Assembly: GCF_028769735.1 (NCBI RefSeq) | Contig: NC_088177.1 | Span: 17,052,599-17,116,598, forward strand | Direction: 5' to 3' | Length of the DNA: 64,000 bases | Source: Zonotrichia leucophrys gambelii | Lineage: Eukaryota > Chordata > Aves > Passeriformes > Passerellidae | Shown here: positions 51,251 to 64,000 of the stretch, in pieces | Layout of the letters: each line of letters starts with the position of its first letter | How positions within the stretch are numbered: position 1 is the stretch's first letter | Position numbers and translations under genes: made by a program | The notes under the pieces: generated by a model | What the model saw: only the letters and a program-made list of their open reading frames with translations | Told to the model about the DNA's origin: nothing | Databases searched by the model: none

Positions 51251-52632
51251 CTGAAGAATGGTCTGGGAGGCAGGGACACAGTGCTGCCTTCAGCAAATAC
51301 ACAGCACTCTGATCCTGAGCAGACACTGCCCAGAGCCTTTACACTTGCCTGGAATAAAGCTTCAGGCCAGATGATGGAGAGAAGCTAGTGCAGGTAACAA
51401 TTATGTATGATCTTCCTTTAACTGCAAAAGGTGACAATGCACAGAGGGTTGACCCCTGTACAGCACCTGAGACTGCAGCTGTAGAAATCTGGTAGCCCTG
51501 CCTCACCAATTAAACACTGAGATTATTTCACACTTTCTTTACCAGTGATTTTTCGTCAATTATCTTTCTATTTCTAAACCCTTCATTTGCCTGATTACCA
51601 TAAATTTCCCACAGCACCTTCCATAATAACCTAGAATAAACAGAAGCACTAGCATGTGTAAATTAGGGAAGAGAAACAGACCTGGAATTATGTAATCATA
51701 TCCTCCTCCCTACAGAGAGCCAAAAGGAAAATTAAGCTTTTGTTGTGTGCATCTGGGAACTTTAATAATATGGTAAAAATAAAAAAATTCTTTTACATAA
51801 GTCCATCTCTTAATTCATTAAGTAATACAGCAATACCATATTGCATAGGGAAATACTGTGTTTAAAAAGAAAAGCCAGAGCTAACAGCAAAAAACAGCAG
51901 TTTTAAAACAGTACCAGAATCCTCTAATTCTCTGTGATGTTTGTCTACGTATAGAGAGTTTTTTCCCACTAAATATGTTAGGCCTTTTCTAGTTCTTCCT
52001 CTCTTTCTCTAACGTTCTCCTCTCCCAAATGAGAGTGGAGAGGTATGAAAACAGAGCAGAGAAAGAATAACTGTCTTCAGGCAGAGATGTGCTCTTATCA
52101 GAGCTGACATAAAAAAATGAACTGTCATTTTTACCCTAAAAAAGGAAGTAGGAAGTATAGGCACACAATTCTTAGGAGGCTCCTGCCTCAAGTTTGCAAA
52201 AAGTATTCAACTGACCATATCATAACATTGAGAATGGCTGAATTTAATTGTTAGGAAAATTTGCCTTTTTTCTTCCCTCTTTAGTCCTTCCTTCCTAGTA
52301 ACTGTGAACCTGCCATTGTCATGACTTGCACGTAAGTCTGAAGATGAATTAAAAAGCATGGCATGATTACCAAGCACATCCATTCCACCAAAACATATAT
52401 TTCAGATTTAGGATTCTGCCTGGGAGAGAAATAGGTATCTATCAATGGCTGTGAATTTGAGCAAGAGTAGCTGACTAAAGACTCAGGTGAAGAAGTGCAG
52501 AGAAATATCTTGTGGATCACAATGATTAATTTCTCTGCGTTTATAGACTTCCAATACATTAAAATTATTTGCTTCCCTGATGTGCAAGGAAAGACTGCTC
52601 ACTATTTGCCTTTGCAAGAAAGGGCTCAAGTG
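51251..52632. other. Non-coding, AT-rich unique sequence
   Basis: No gene, RNA gene or transposon is recognised. Minus-strand open runs of 60-92 codons are anonymous. Sequence just before the poly(A) at 52633 does not resemble a known mRNA 3' end. Confidence 0.6.
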
Positions 52633-52656
52633 AAAAAAAAAAAAAAAAAAAAAAAA
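52633..52656 (+). repeat. Poly(A) tract, 24 bases
   Basis: An uninterrupted run of 24 A, the longest homopolymer in the window. I looked for a processed pseudogene upstream or flanking duplications and saw neither, so it is recorded as a simple tract. Confidence 0.93.
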
Positions 52657-55600
52657 GACAGACTGGTACTAATTCAGAAATACTGGACAGGTAAATGGAC
52701 ATCCTTTTCTTCCAAGTAATACTTCCATGCAGGGATATATGTTGGTGCAGTTTGCCCTCTGCGAGTGCGATATTTTTCTCCACATGCAATTATCCTCTTC
52801 CATACACACTTCAGTGAGTTATGGCAAGCATAAAGGCTGCAGGTTGCGTGGCACACCATGTTTCTACTGCTCTGAAACTGCTACAAACCCGCAAGGCCAC
52901 TTTTAAAATCTCATAAACTCCTTGAAGTCAACTTATATAGATTTCTTTACTATGCACCAAAGATCCCTTATGTGACAAACAGAATATCCAAGTTTTTCTC
53001 ATCCTACCAGCCAAAGTCACATGAAATTCAAAGAATATAAATGAGAAATCAACTTTTTTTTAACAGTCTAGGGCAGTTATGATTTTGATAAATTAGCAAG
53101 AATACTTGTCTTCTCTCATTCTGTAAAACCATTCAAGAAGAAATGAGCTATTTACAAGTCAGATAGGTAAAATTCTATGTCATCTCCAGTGAAAAAGATA
53201 TTACTCTAAAACAGCTTTTGGTTCTAAAGAAAACATGAAATACATGCGAAAATACAAATTTATAAAATTTCTGTTATCGATGTTCAAGTAGTAAACATGC
53301 CATCTATATTGCCTTAGTGTAAATTTTACATGAAATATTGTGCCTGAGGAAATCTTTTAAAAACATGAGGTATTCAAATGTTTGCTGCATGAAGGTGTGG
53401 TAGATATCACAGAGGCACTTGCCACAAGAGACACGTGAATCTTTAATTTGTCCCTCAGTGGCTGGATTTTCTGTGGAGGAGATCCAGAGAAAATCCCCAA
53501 ACTAATTAAGCAGACATCCAACATTATTAAGCTTTGTGTTGCGAGGCACAGAGAAGAGCAGCCTGATCTCAGCACTGCACAGCAGCTGGGAAAGAACAGC
53601 TCTGCCTCAAACCCTCCCCTGCCCAGCAGTGTCTGGCGGGCTCTGGGGCTGCCTGCTCACGGCCCCCTCATTAAATGGGACAATTGGGCACCCTTTAGAG
53701 AGCTACCCGTCTCAGATAAATATTCTGGAGGGATGGGGTTCTCACAGAGTGCTGCAGTCAGGGTTGAGTCTGGTCCATAATGCAAAATCACTTTCATAAC
53801 TACTGTCATGTCGGCAGCCTGAGGAAAGACAAGGGACTGAAAAAAATTAGGGGGAATTGTCTTATGGTGGTTCCTGTAGGTCATGATGGAAATGGCAGGG
53901 GAAAATTTTCTTTCCTCCTGCCATGTTCATGTGTAGATTTATCAATTTGTTTTCCACAGACTGCCTTATTAAGATAACCCAGTAAAAGCCAAAAGTGTTA
54001 ATTTTATGGAAATAATTTGAAAATATTTTCTTAGATCTTTCTATTAGCAATATTGACTTTTAGTGGCTTTGTTAATTAGGCATTAATGTGAACAGGGAAC
54101 AATTAGCAACAGAGTGACCAGTTTAAGGTCAGGAGGCTTAGGCACCTGACAGCTAAGAGTAAAACCAGTTCCCAAAGGTACTTTCTCAGGCTGGCTTGGG
54201 AAAACACTTCATTATGTCTATGGAGAGGAAGTCAAAAATGCTTTTATGGGTTGCATTCCCATCTTCATCTAAGCTTGAATATTCAAATGCATCTCTCTTT
54301 AGTATTGGATTAGCTACTGCAAACACATAACCCCATCTTGTGTGGATTCTAATCCAATCCAATGAAAACTGAAAATCAGAACTGGTTTCTTAACTGTTCC
54401 CTGTCAGCACCAGAGGCTTTATCAATTTCAGCAGAAGGCACTGAGCGTTCCCTCAGCAATATCACCAGTGGTGTGGAACTTCCCTCAGGAAAACACTTGG
54501 AAGTTCATATAACTATGAGAACTATGTGAGAACTGGTTTAGATAAAGGTCTGCCCACCTTTCTAGCTGGTCTCTTTCGTGTTCTCCATATCTTGCCCAAT
54601 GCAATACAGAAAATAAATGAATTTTTCCTGCCATTACTGCGGCTGCAGTTTCCTCCAAGCAGTCTTGTCTTCAGCACCCAACCAACACATCCAGTTTAGC
54701 AAAGTCTATTAGAAAAAAACTTTCAGCCTCTCTAGATAGGCATGAACTACATCAGAAACACAGCTTTTAGGAAATATAGCACTATGACATGTGCTGCACC
54801 AATATGTTTAGTGCTTTCCCTTTTAATATTAACATATAGATATTTGAAGTTCACTTATGCACAGGCATAAATCTGAAGTAGCAGGCAGTTATTCCTCACT
54901 GTAATGTGCAAATGAAGCCTAACAGAATTTTCTTTAATTACTGATGCTCTTCAAGTCAAGAAGTGCCTAAAGAACTGTATCTGAATTTGGCCTGCAGGAA
55001 TTCTGGTAGGTCTCTCATAGTTTAATCTTTTTTGGACATAACTATTCCTAAATGCATTAACAACTTATTTATTCCATACACGTTCTGTCACATCTTACTT
55101 CTAAAGTTATAAGAATTATGTATTTCTTACTACAAAGACTAACTCTTTTGAGATAGGTTGTAAAATTGTCCAAAATATTGGTTTTGAGCTTGCTCAAGTA
55201 GTTTTTCATTGTTTTCATCAACTCACTTCAGCAATCTTTTTTGTTTGGCATCACAAGGCATTTTTATAGCTTTCAGGACCGTTTTTGTCCTTCTTTTTCA
55301 CTCTTTCTCCTATTTTTCAAAAATATATGAGTCTGAAGTTTTGATCACAACCTAGGGCCTGACTCACCAATGCTATATGAGACCAATCTTTCCAAATTAT
55401 TAAGTCATGTTTTGCTTTACTTTTTCCAAATAGCATAAACCAGAACGCCACTCAGAGGAGTATGTTAAGTTCTTCTGTAGACCAAGACATCCTGACTGCT
55501 ACTTTTTTGATACCTGGATACACAGCTCATGTGTCTGGTTGCTCCTATGAATATCCAGGCTGGTAAGTTTTCACAGTGAAGGGAGAAGAACCTGTTCTTT

Positions 55601-55840
55601 ATGTTCATGTAGTTTGAATGAAAGTACCATGAATGAAATACATCTGATTGATAAGGATATTATTAATTTTTTTTAATATAAAAGATCATGAGGAAGGAGA
55701 GGGAAAGACTTAGTCACCATCCATTACTTTATTAAGTGCTGCAGAAAAAAAAAGACACATTGTACTGTTATTTTCTGCCTCCTGATTTGTTGACTTAATT
55801 TTATTCGCTCTTGAGTAGATTTTCCACAGCTGTCTCCTTT
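52657..55840. other. Non-coding, unique sequence
   Basis: A GC-richer patch at about 53540-53700 contains an open run of 110 codons (53448-53780, plus) that has no recognisable domain. The rest is AT-rich and repeat-free. No RNA gene is visible. Confidence 0.58.
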
Positions 55841-56003
55841 TACACTTGATCTTCCTGCTTGATACAGTCCCATCGCAGGCAGACCCAGCACACATGCTGC
55901 TCCCCTGCTGTGTGTGTCCTTCAGTCCTCTTTAATTGGTGCACAGTTTGCACTCTTTACAGGGATTCCACAAGGACAGAATTTGTGCAGGCAAGGTGCCA
56001 GAG

Positions 56004-56066
56004 CGCTGTTCCCTGGAAAGGCAGATGTTCCGTCCCAGCGGTCGCGTGGCTGGCACGGTCCTGCCG
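56004..56066. promoter_or_regulatory. Local CpG cluster, possible regulatory element
   Basis: Seven CpG dinucleotides fall within 63 bases (at 56004, 56031, 56039, 56043, 56045, 56056 and 56065), including GGTCGCGTGG. CpG is scarce elsewhere in the window. The surrounding 55870-56145 is GC-richer and open in several frames on both strands. It is far too short for a standard CpG island, but local CpG retention can mark an unmethylated enhancer or a minor promoter. A young GC-rich insertion is an alternative. Confidence 0.3.
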
Positions 56067-56145
56067 AGGGAGCACAGCAGAGATCTGTGCCTCCCTCTCA
56101 AATCACACACACAGCTACTGCCCCGCCAAGTTAACTGCCTCCGAT

Positions 56146-59100
56146 TTTTGAAGTGAGCTGTTTTTTTTTTTTGCCATTCATTTGGAAATAATTTGAAAGC
56201 AAAACAAGCAAAGCACATCAAACTAATTGCAACCCTGGGTAAAAAGGGAAAAGAACTCTACCGAGGCTTAGAACACCTTGTAAATTGCTTCTCATGAAAG
56301 ACACACACAGCAAAACGCTGTCATCTGAATTTTAAAAAAAAAAAAGTATGATGATTGTGCTTGTTAATTGTGTTTGTTTTCTTATGACTAATTTATTTAG
56401 GACAATTGAGAAAGCTAAAGCATTTGAACTGATTTTCCATTTGTTTGGCTATTAAAGTTCCTCTGTGAAATGTATGTTTACTTAAAGCATCTCCAGCTAC
56501 CCATTTACAATGTATTTGCTAAATTAGTTAAGAGACTTTAATTGGGCACTGGGGATTTGTTGTGTTATTCCCAATTCTGTTTACTAAAAATACATGAGAA
56601 CAGTGAGCAATTTATTTATAACCTTGTTATATGAGGCCATTACCAACATCAGATTTTTTTCTTAACATATTTTTAATTTGCATTGACAGAATTCAAGTCA
56701 TGTTTGCTTTTCTTTCTGTTTTTGTTAGTGCAGCCTAAAAACTGTTGCTAGTTAAATACAATGGAACCACATATTTTATTTGGAACAGTTTTCATAATAT
56801 TTGGAACAGCGATCATAGATGTGGACCCCCTCCAAAAAAGCAACAATATTGAATCAACATAAGAGAATGCTGTCTTTCTTTTGCATCCCATTAAGGTAAA
56901 TAGTTTGAGAAGGTAAATATATTTGAGGTTAAAAATGCACTGTACTTCATTGGCATTATCATCAAATAGACACTTCCTTATTTTGATCCCATCCTTGCCA
57001 TTTCATACCAATTACAATACAACAAACCAGTAAAACTCCTATGGCAGGACTTTGGTTCCAGTGCCCCTCTGAGACAGGCACACCTCTTCAGACAGGCCAC
57101 TCAGAGCCAGGATCAAGTTGTTTCTCAAGTTGTGTTACTCTTAGAACAATGTCCAGGCACATCTCACCCAGAGCCTGGGGAACCTCCCTGGACTGCCAGG
57201 CCAAGGAAAGTGGTTCCTTCCCAGGCAACAGCATGTAATTAAATGTTTCAGCTTTCCAGAACTAATTTTTCCTGTCTTGTTAAATGCAGTTGCTTTAAGA
57301 GAGTTTTCACTCCAGCTGACACTGATCTGTTGTGATGGGATGAGTGAGTAAGTTAACAGCTGTAAATGTTAACAAGTAATTTATTTAAGCTGTTGTAGAA
57401 GTAAGTCTGCTTTTATGGTAGGGAAAATCAACACCATACTCTCTAGGCCAAATATTTTTACTGAACATAATGTTGTTTGAAGCATGAGTTATTTTCCATA
57501 GCCCAAAGAACAGTGTTCTGTTATTATATATAAAAAAAATTGTAGTAATTTTTCAAAGGACTGTGTAGCCCTGGTACATGAGGCTAGTCCTGAACTGGTG
57601 TGAATTAGTATAAATGTCCGCTTCAATCGAGCTGACTTCCCAGACAAATATATATTGTTCAGTGAAAAAGAAAACATTAAGAAAAACAAAATACTTCAGA
57701 GGGGGACATAATAGAGAGGAAGTATTGTCATCGAAGACAGACTCTTGTTGTCCTCCAAAATACATGCAAGGTAATGTTTCTTCCTCTTTTCTTGCAAATT
57801 ATTTTAATCTGCAGAAATTATTGTATGTCACAAAACTTCAGATTGTGCATCACTTTTTCGAATTTAAATTTGGGGGTTAATTTACCTTTCTAGCTACCTT
57901 AACATCAGAAACTTGTCTTTGAACCTGGCCAGTTCTAGTTCTACTCTTTGATTAGATCTATCCTTGTTGTTTGTGGAATGCTAAACTTTATCCCTTATTC
58001 TGAGAGCCTAAAATTAATGACAACCTGTGTGCAGAGCCAAGGACTTCTTGTAAGACCACAAATTCTTTCTGCTGAGATAGGATCCGGTTTGATTTTTAGA
58101 ACACATTCAGAATAGTTTTACTTAGGTTAGAACTTTTATTTTTAATGAGTGTTCCAAGCACATGGAAATAAAAGTGAAAAAAGCTTAATGAGTCCTTTTG
58201 GGGTTTATGGCTGCAATCAAAACCTTAGAAAGAATAGAGGTAATAAACCAATTGATAGCACTGTACATCCTGGCATAAGCAGCACAGGGGAGTGTTTTTA
58301 CCTGACTGTGATGGAAACTTACTGCTAAATCTTATGTTCAAGGACTAGAAATAAAAATTAATACAATTATATGATTTTTCTTAAAAGACCATATATATTC
58401 AGAAATGTATAACAGCAGTGGGAAAATTTGGAGACAGATTTAAATAGTGAAGATGTTTAAATCACTGCATTGATTTTTATGTTGTTTACTTACATGTTAT
58501 TTCACATAGCTTAAAGCAAATGTAGTTTTAAATCCTGGGCAAGATAAACACTGGTTAAAAATTTTGAAAAAAAAAAGACAAAGGCAAGTAAAAATGACAA
58601 ACATTTCACAGAGCTTATCAGGAAGTGTCAAGAGCAGTCTTCTTGGTGAACAAAGAGTTTAGCAGCCAGAAGCTAATACACTCACAATGCCATCTTGACA
58701 AATTCAGCACTCCAGATCCTGAGAGGCCAGATTTATACCCATCTGGCAGTACTGAGAGACAAACACTCATGTATCAGATGTGCTGCAGAGCTCACGTTCC
58801 CGTGCAGAGAGCAGCAGCCATCCTGTTTGATCTCGGCTCTCTCTGAGCACTGCGCATTTCCTGATTTCCTTGTCCTGAGCATTGCGCTCTGCCTCAGCAG
58901 GGGACACACATCCAGCCACCTGAGCCTGCTGGAGAGCACTCACAGCAGCCCATAGGCAGCGGGGGGAAGAAAGCTGATGCCAACAATATTGAAAAGTGCC
59001 TACAAAGGACAGGAGAATAGGTTGGCTTTTGTGGCACGAGTGAACAAGTGCAGCTTTACAGCAGAGAGGAAGCAGAGATGACAGACACCTGTAGGCTGGC

Positions 59101-60028
59101 TAACACTGAGCTTCAAGGGATGAAGCCAGGGTTATGGTTGAGTTCCAGGGAGTTTCTTGCACAGGAAATATATTTGCAGTAATGGAGGAGAATCCATCAG
59201 TGCTGGTTCTAGTCTTTCTGAGGTGCATAATTTCATTTCTATGCAAAATGCAATGGCAGAGGATCACAAAACGGGATCTGATGTGCTCATTTTCTTCCTG
59301 TAGTAGGAAAGCCAGGCAGCAGAACAGCACTCCCTAAGCAGGTGACTTCTTGACCAAAACTGATCTTAGCAGAAGTTCATAGTGTACCAGAATTCTTACT
59401 TTATCCTAGAAATATGAACATTGCTCTCCACATAGATTTGGGGGTCTACTGATTAGATCCCTGACTGGAGGATGTCTTTCTTTAACTCTTCCAAAGTGTC
59501 TGAAATGAATTATCTGTTTCCATGTAAGAATTACTCCTTATGTTTCTCATGTTGGTCACAGGGGATCTGTGCCATTTAAGAGCCATTTTTATCACAACAA
59601 GAAAGCCCTGTAGTGAGAAAAAAATATAATTTGCCATAGAATTAATTTCTTCTAGTAAAAATGCCCCTTTTTCAGTGTAATTAGAACTCAGGCTCATCTC
59701 AGGCTTTCAGGAAGTTTTCCTGAAAAGGAAACAGAACTACAATCAACCCATCCACCAGACTACACAGACCCAAAAGGACCACTTCAGTGAAGTCAGGTTA
59801 CCTTCTGCAAAGGTTAGTCTAAACTTTTGGCCCTGCAATGGCAGGAATGAGGAAGGAAACAGGAAAAGAAAAAAGAAAAGAGAGAAGAAAAAAAAAAAAC
59901 CTGAGACACACAGAGACTATACAAGAGAGATAATACTGTTAAGATTAACATCTAACTTAATGAAAATGCTCTAGGTATTACCAAGGATAGAAGTGAACAG
60001 AACAGCCAGTAATTATTACCCAGAAGGA
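56146..60028. other. Non-coding, AT-rich sequence
   Basis: A T run at 56161-56172 and an A run at about 56334-56345 flank anonymous sequence. The stretch 56380-56660 is rich in ATTA/TAAT cores and repeat-free, so enhancer-like. The 12-bp direct repeat TATTTGGAACAG occurs at 56777-56788 and 56798-56809. A purine-rich patch lies at 59842-59900. Open runs stay below 90 codons and match nothing. Confidence 0.58.
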
Positions 60029-60048
60029 ATAGTAATAATAATAATAAC
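60029..60048 (+). repeat. AAT/TAA microsatellite
   Basis: Short run of AAT units, roughly six copies. Simple repeat only. Confidence 0.85.
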
Positions 60049-63000
60049 AGCAACAAGAATGTTATAGTCTCAGTGTTGATTTTGGTAACCTTCAAAGTAT
60101 AAATTGCATTGTTTCAAGGGGCATCCTTTCCCAGTATTCAATACCACCCTAGAACAGGCCTTGTGCAATACTGCCATGCTATGAGGTGCAAATGTTTATA
60201 CATTCATCTGACTTCTATTATACACACATACCTGCATTTAGAGAGCAGTTCAGTCATGCATGAGAATCTGTAGTTAAAGACTTCAAGTCTTACTTATCTA
60301 AGCATGAGTAGCTAGATTTTCAGAGGAACTCAGAATATAACCTCTTTCTTACTTCAACATTAAATAGCAATGACATATTTAAGTTTCTTGCTTTACGTAC
60401 AGGACTTCAGTCGTTAACTTCCCCCTTCAGGCATACCAATATATACCATGCACATGCAATATATATGCCTGTATAACTCTGTCTCTATTGCACACACTCA
60501 CACTTTCAAATAATGAGTTCTGATGAGCCCTTTGAGGCACACAAATGATTGAAAATATAGAGCACCAAATTCTCATGTTAATGACACCTCTAAAGGGAAC
60601 AGCAGGAATCAGAAAATAAAACTAGACCAAATGCTCAACCTAACAACTCCCCGGTGTGGTATGGCAGTCTAGGAGAGTATAATAATGAGATCAAATACAA
60701 ATTGCAATATGAAAAGTGAAAATTCAATATGCAATATGAATAATACAAAATTACATTAGCAAAGCTAGATCTTCTATTAGTAGGATATCTTACAGCATAT
60801 GAATCCAGCTACTTTATGCAACATACCCAGGCTCTTTTATATTTCCCAAATTTGTCTTATGGTAAAGTAGTTATTTTCATGTAAACCAGAACACTTCAGA
60901 GGCAGCAAAAAGCCATATTAGCAGAGTGCCCAACCTCCACCTTCATTCCTTGTCTTCAGAGCTGGCTGCAGAGTGTGGCTGCACAGACACTGTCCACACA
61001 GAGCCCATACAGGGCCCAGACAGACCTGCCTTGAGCAGCACCACATTTGAGTAACACCAATACAGGGCAGAGGCAGCAGTTGAGAGGGAAACTCAATCAT
61101 CATCTTATTGCAGCTGACAGCAACACTTTCCTGGGAAAGCAAACATGCACAGGCTACAGCTGCTGATGAACAAAAATCCTTCACATAAAAAAAATTAATC
61201 CCTATGGTATGCAGATACTCTTTTTGAAGAGAAACTGTTCTTTTATTTGATATGCAGTCCTCTAAAATCCTCTAAAACCATGTTGTAAGGAAAAAATACA
61301 ATAATTCCATTTTCTTCTGATATATCTGGAAGTAAAACTAAAGGTTCATCCTATATTGTTTGCTTCTGAAGTGAAGGCCAAAGAACGTGGCAGTAGCACA
61401 CCTTAAATCAGCCGCAACACTTGACAGGATGGGGTGTCCCTGGCCTTTACGGACACCAGGGATGTCAGGTCTCCTCCTGCTTCTGTCTAGAGACATTCTG
61501 TGCAGCACAGTGCTGGGAGGCTTTGCCTGCACTATTTGCTCTCATTTGTATTTCTGTATTGCATTTGGCACAGTAGGGAACAGTCCTCAGCAATTTATTT
61601 TCTCCAGCCATGCTGTTCAGCTCCTCTCACCCCTGGGGACTGAGAGGAAATCTTTGACAGGTAGACAGCTCCCTGTGTACTAAAAAAAAAAAAAATCCCT
61701 AATGTCAGCCAGAAATCAGTAGTTGGCCAACTGCAGTAAACACAGTGAAGTAAGAGAAGCAGCAAAAGGAAGATGTTTACCAACACAGCTGATTGTGCAA
61801 AGGGACTGGGGGGTTGCCGTATTGGTATCTTTGTCCTAGGTGAGATTTCCTGCTGGGGTGACCAAAGCTGTACTCAGAGATTTAATTTCTATTAGCTGGA
61901 GTAATTTATTCTAGTCAAATAAAAATGTCACTGATGAAAACTGCTGCTGCTGTCATGCAGATTGTTTGCAGCACTGACACATGCCAACACCAGCTTTAAT
62001 GAAGTTGTTTGGTTGTTTCTCAAAGAAATGTTGCTCAAAATGATACATCGTTTGAAAACTACCAACCACCATGAACAATAATCCTTTCTGGCATAAAAAT
62101 ATCCACCCTTGTAAAGAAGAAAGCAGAAGACCAAGACATTTTAGTTCCAAATATTTACTTTGTCCAAATTATTACATTCAAACAGCAACAGAAGACATCA
62201 TAATATTCAAATCTTTGCAGATATTCCATAATGCTCTGCTCAAGCACTAAATTCCACATGGGCATGAAAATAAAAAATATATAGCTGGGCATAAAACTGT
62301 GGATTTTGTTTCCACCATAAATGATATTCACAATCTTTTTAATAACAAGGGCTTTCAGGAAAAAGAAAAAAAAAAGGAGAGATGAACTATTATATTAAGC
62401 TATCTAGTTCAGTACAGCAATAGCTAAAAAATAGGTAAAATTTCCTACATAAGAATTTATTATAAGGAATTGAATAGTAAATCTGGAGGCCTTGAACTTG
62501 CAGGCATTCCAGTAATTTCAAGTTTTGCATTTGAGAAACAACACTGCCTTCATTATTTTCTACTTCAGTGATTCTGAGCAGGAAGAATTTAGGTCAGCAG
62601 TGAGCCTGAGTTACTGCTGATAACTCAACAAATAAAATTCTGCCCTATACTTCATTCTAGGGAAAATAGGGGAGCACAGGGCAAGGAAATTACCTATCTT
62701 TTAAGACAGGTAGGAGACAAGAATCTGTTAGCCACTGCATTTGTATTTAGAAATTACTTTTGAAGGCACAGTAATGGACTTTCTACATGGAGCATGAGAC
62801 ACATAAGGCAGCATCAGAGACCTGGCCACACTTGCCTCTGTTGGTCCATGGCATGTGAACCTCATATTCAGATAAATTAACAGGGATATTTGGGAGATCT
62901 GCTATAAGAATTAACTAAATGGTGATAAGAAATTGCTTTAGCTAGGATAAATATGGCCATGACTTAGAAGTACAAGAGGAGGAATTTATTTTCCTGTGGT

Positions 63001-64000
63001 GGTAAGGGTCTTTTTAACTATTTTTTACTTTTCTCCCATAAGTTTAGTGCATTCATATATGTTGCTGGTTTGGCAATATATTTAAAAATAACTTTCTATA
63101 ATAAAACATTGTTGAATTTATACTACACTGCTGTAATTGTGCAGTCTCAGAACAACTGTATGTAGAGGTAAAAGTCTCCTCTCATTCCTCAGTTCTCTGG
63201 TCTGAGAAAATAGTTTGCTGTCCTCTAGGGAACACCAATATATGTGAATTAACGCATGGTCAAAACCATTAATTTAGTCCTTCCTTAGTCCTGGTGGCAC
63301 CTGCCAGCTTTTCAGTTGTGCACATCCCAGTGAAATCACCAGGATTTAGGCACACTCTTCTGCTCTGCATGTCATTCAGCACGGGTGAGCATAAAAACTA
63401 AGGACCCAACCGTGTAGAAATCAGGCCTCACACTGTAGTAAATTGCCTTGTAAGTTTTATTGCTGTTTATACTAGCATTTCTTTCTTTTACTGTCTGTCA
63501 CCAGGTATTTTTTCATCTATATATAAAATACAGAACTTTTTTTTAAACTGAGTTTACCTAAGTGCTCTTTCTTGTATGTAAAGGAGAAAAACTAAAAACT
63601 GTAAGGAAAAGCTGTTACTCCTCAAGTACTACTTCTTTTAAAAACATCCAAGATATTCATTATGTTACTTAAATTTTAATTAGCCATTTCCTTTGTGCTA
63701 AGAAAATGCCTATTTTATTGTGAGAACAAGCAATTTAGGAGAGCATGACACTATCTTTAGAAAGCTGGCTACTAGTTCTTCTGTACAGGAGAAAATAACT
63801 CTCACATTAGGAGACGAAAGTTATGCTGAAGTGTTTAGAACTGCATGATGTACCTTGAACTGGCACAGAGCAAATAAAGGCTTTGATGCTTTAATGTGTG
63901 CTCCTGCTACTAGGGGTTCTGTGTTGCCAGACAGCACAAACACTTAGGAGAATCTCTGCACTTTGAGTTTCACTTCAAGGTGAAATCCCAGCCCCATCAA
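60049..64000. other. Non-coding, AT-rich unique sequence
   Basis: No gene is recognised up to the end of the window. Imperfect copies of GCAATATGAA lie at about 60703-60740. A short hairpin-capable segment, TCCCTGG/CCAGGGA, lies at about 61436-61463. An A13 run is at about 61682-61694. The stretch 62150-62340 is repeat-free and AT-rich, and might be conserved. An AATAAA at 63873-63878 is followed by a TG-rich stretch, which resembles a poly(A) site but has no linked exon. Confidence 0.58.

Noticed and set aside
50899..51326. Minus-strand open frames of 126 and 87 codons with apparent membrane-like segments
   Set aside because: The Phe/Ser/Leu/Pro bias is the complement of the purine-rich tract, not a real membrane protein.
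52633..52656. Poly(A)24 as the tail of a processed pseudogene or SINE
   Set aside because: No mRNA-like or SINE-like sequence lies upstream and no flanking duplication was found.
1..64000. tRNA, rRNA, CRISPR array, bacterial operon, telomere or long satellite
   Set aside because: No tRNA cloverleaf motifs, no regularly spaced direct repeats, no ribosomal sequence and no ribosome-binding-site-led gene order were seen. The splice-like signals, CR1 copies and CpG depletion point to a bird nucleus.

Overview
The window reads as non-coding vertebrate DNA, most likely from a songbird. It is AT-rich, CpG-poor and almost free of long open frames. The recognisable repeats are sauropsid/avian: three 3'-end fragments of CR1 (chicken repeat 1) LINEs near 7858-8164, 36843-36943 and 48166-48210. 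There is also a 440-bp solo LTR at 45481-45920 with a perfect 6-bp target-site duplication, and its sequence resembles an endogenous-retrovirus LTR family that I remember as abundant in passerine assemblies. The species and locus cannot be fixed from the sequence, and I recognise no protein-coding gene.

Layout. From 1 to 7390 the sequence is unique and AT-rich with no recognisable gene. From 7391 to 8583 there are two stretches with good splice signals and compatible reading phase, 7391-7489 and 8549-8583. They flank the largest CR1 fragment and a GTTT microsatellite. From 8600 to 18400 the DNA is unique, with CT-rich tracts at 12931-12965 and 17731-17756. At 18584 a canonical TATA box stands 50 bp upstream of a strong splice-donor sequence, a possible start of an unidentified transcript. 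From 18700 to 32100 the DNA is AT-rich and nearly repeat-free, with TAAT/ATTA-rich stretches of the kind often found in conserved enhancers. A GC-richer block lies at about 32600-33200, followed by two small palindromic structures at 33403-33578. Short tandem duplications occur at 39525-39562 and 41585-41617. The solo LTR follows at 45481-45920. A purine-rich tract lies at 50880-51250, a 24-base poly(A) at 52633-52656 and a small CpG cluster at 56004-56066. The remainder is AT-rich unique sequence with a short AAT repeat at 60029-60048.

How it works together. Nothing shows an operon, a gene cluster or a multi-gene system. The best reading is intergenic or deep-intronic bird DNA that may hold distal enhancers and perhaps exons of a non-coding RNA or a gene whose main body lies outside the window. 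The open frames of 60-220 codons are best explained as chance: many start with TTG or another non-ATG codon, cross homopolymers or repeats, or sit in base-skewed tracts, and none gave a family match by eye. The most solid findings are the LTR and the CR1 copies. The splice-like, promoter-like and enhancer-like items are hypotheses.
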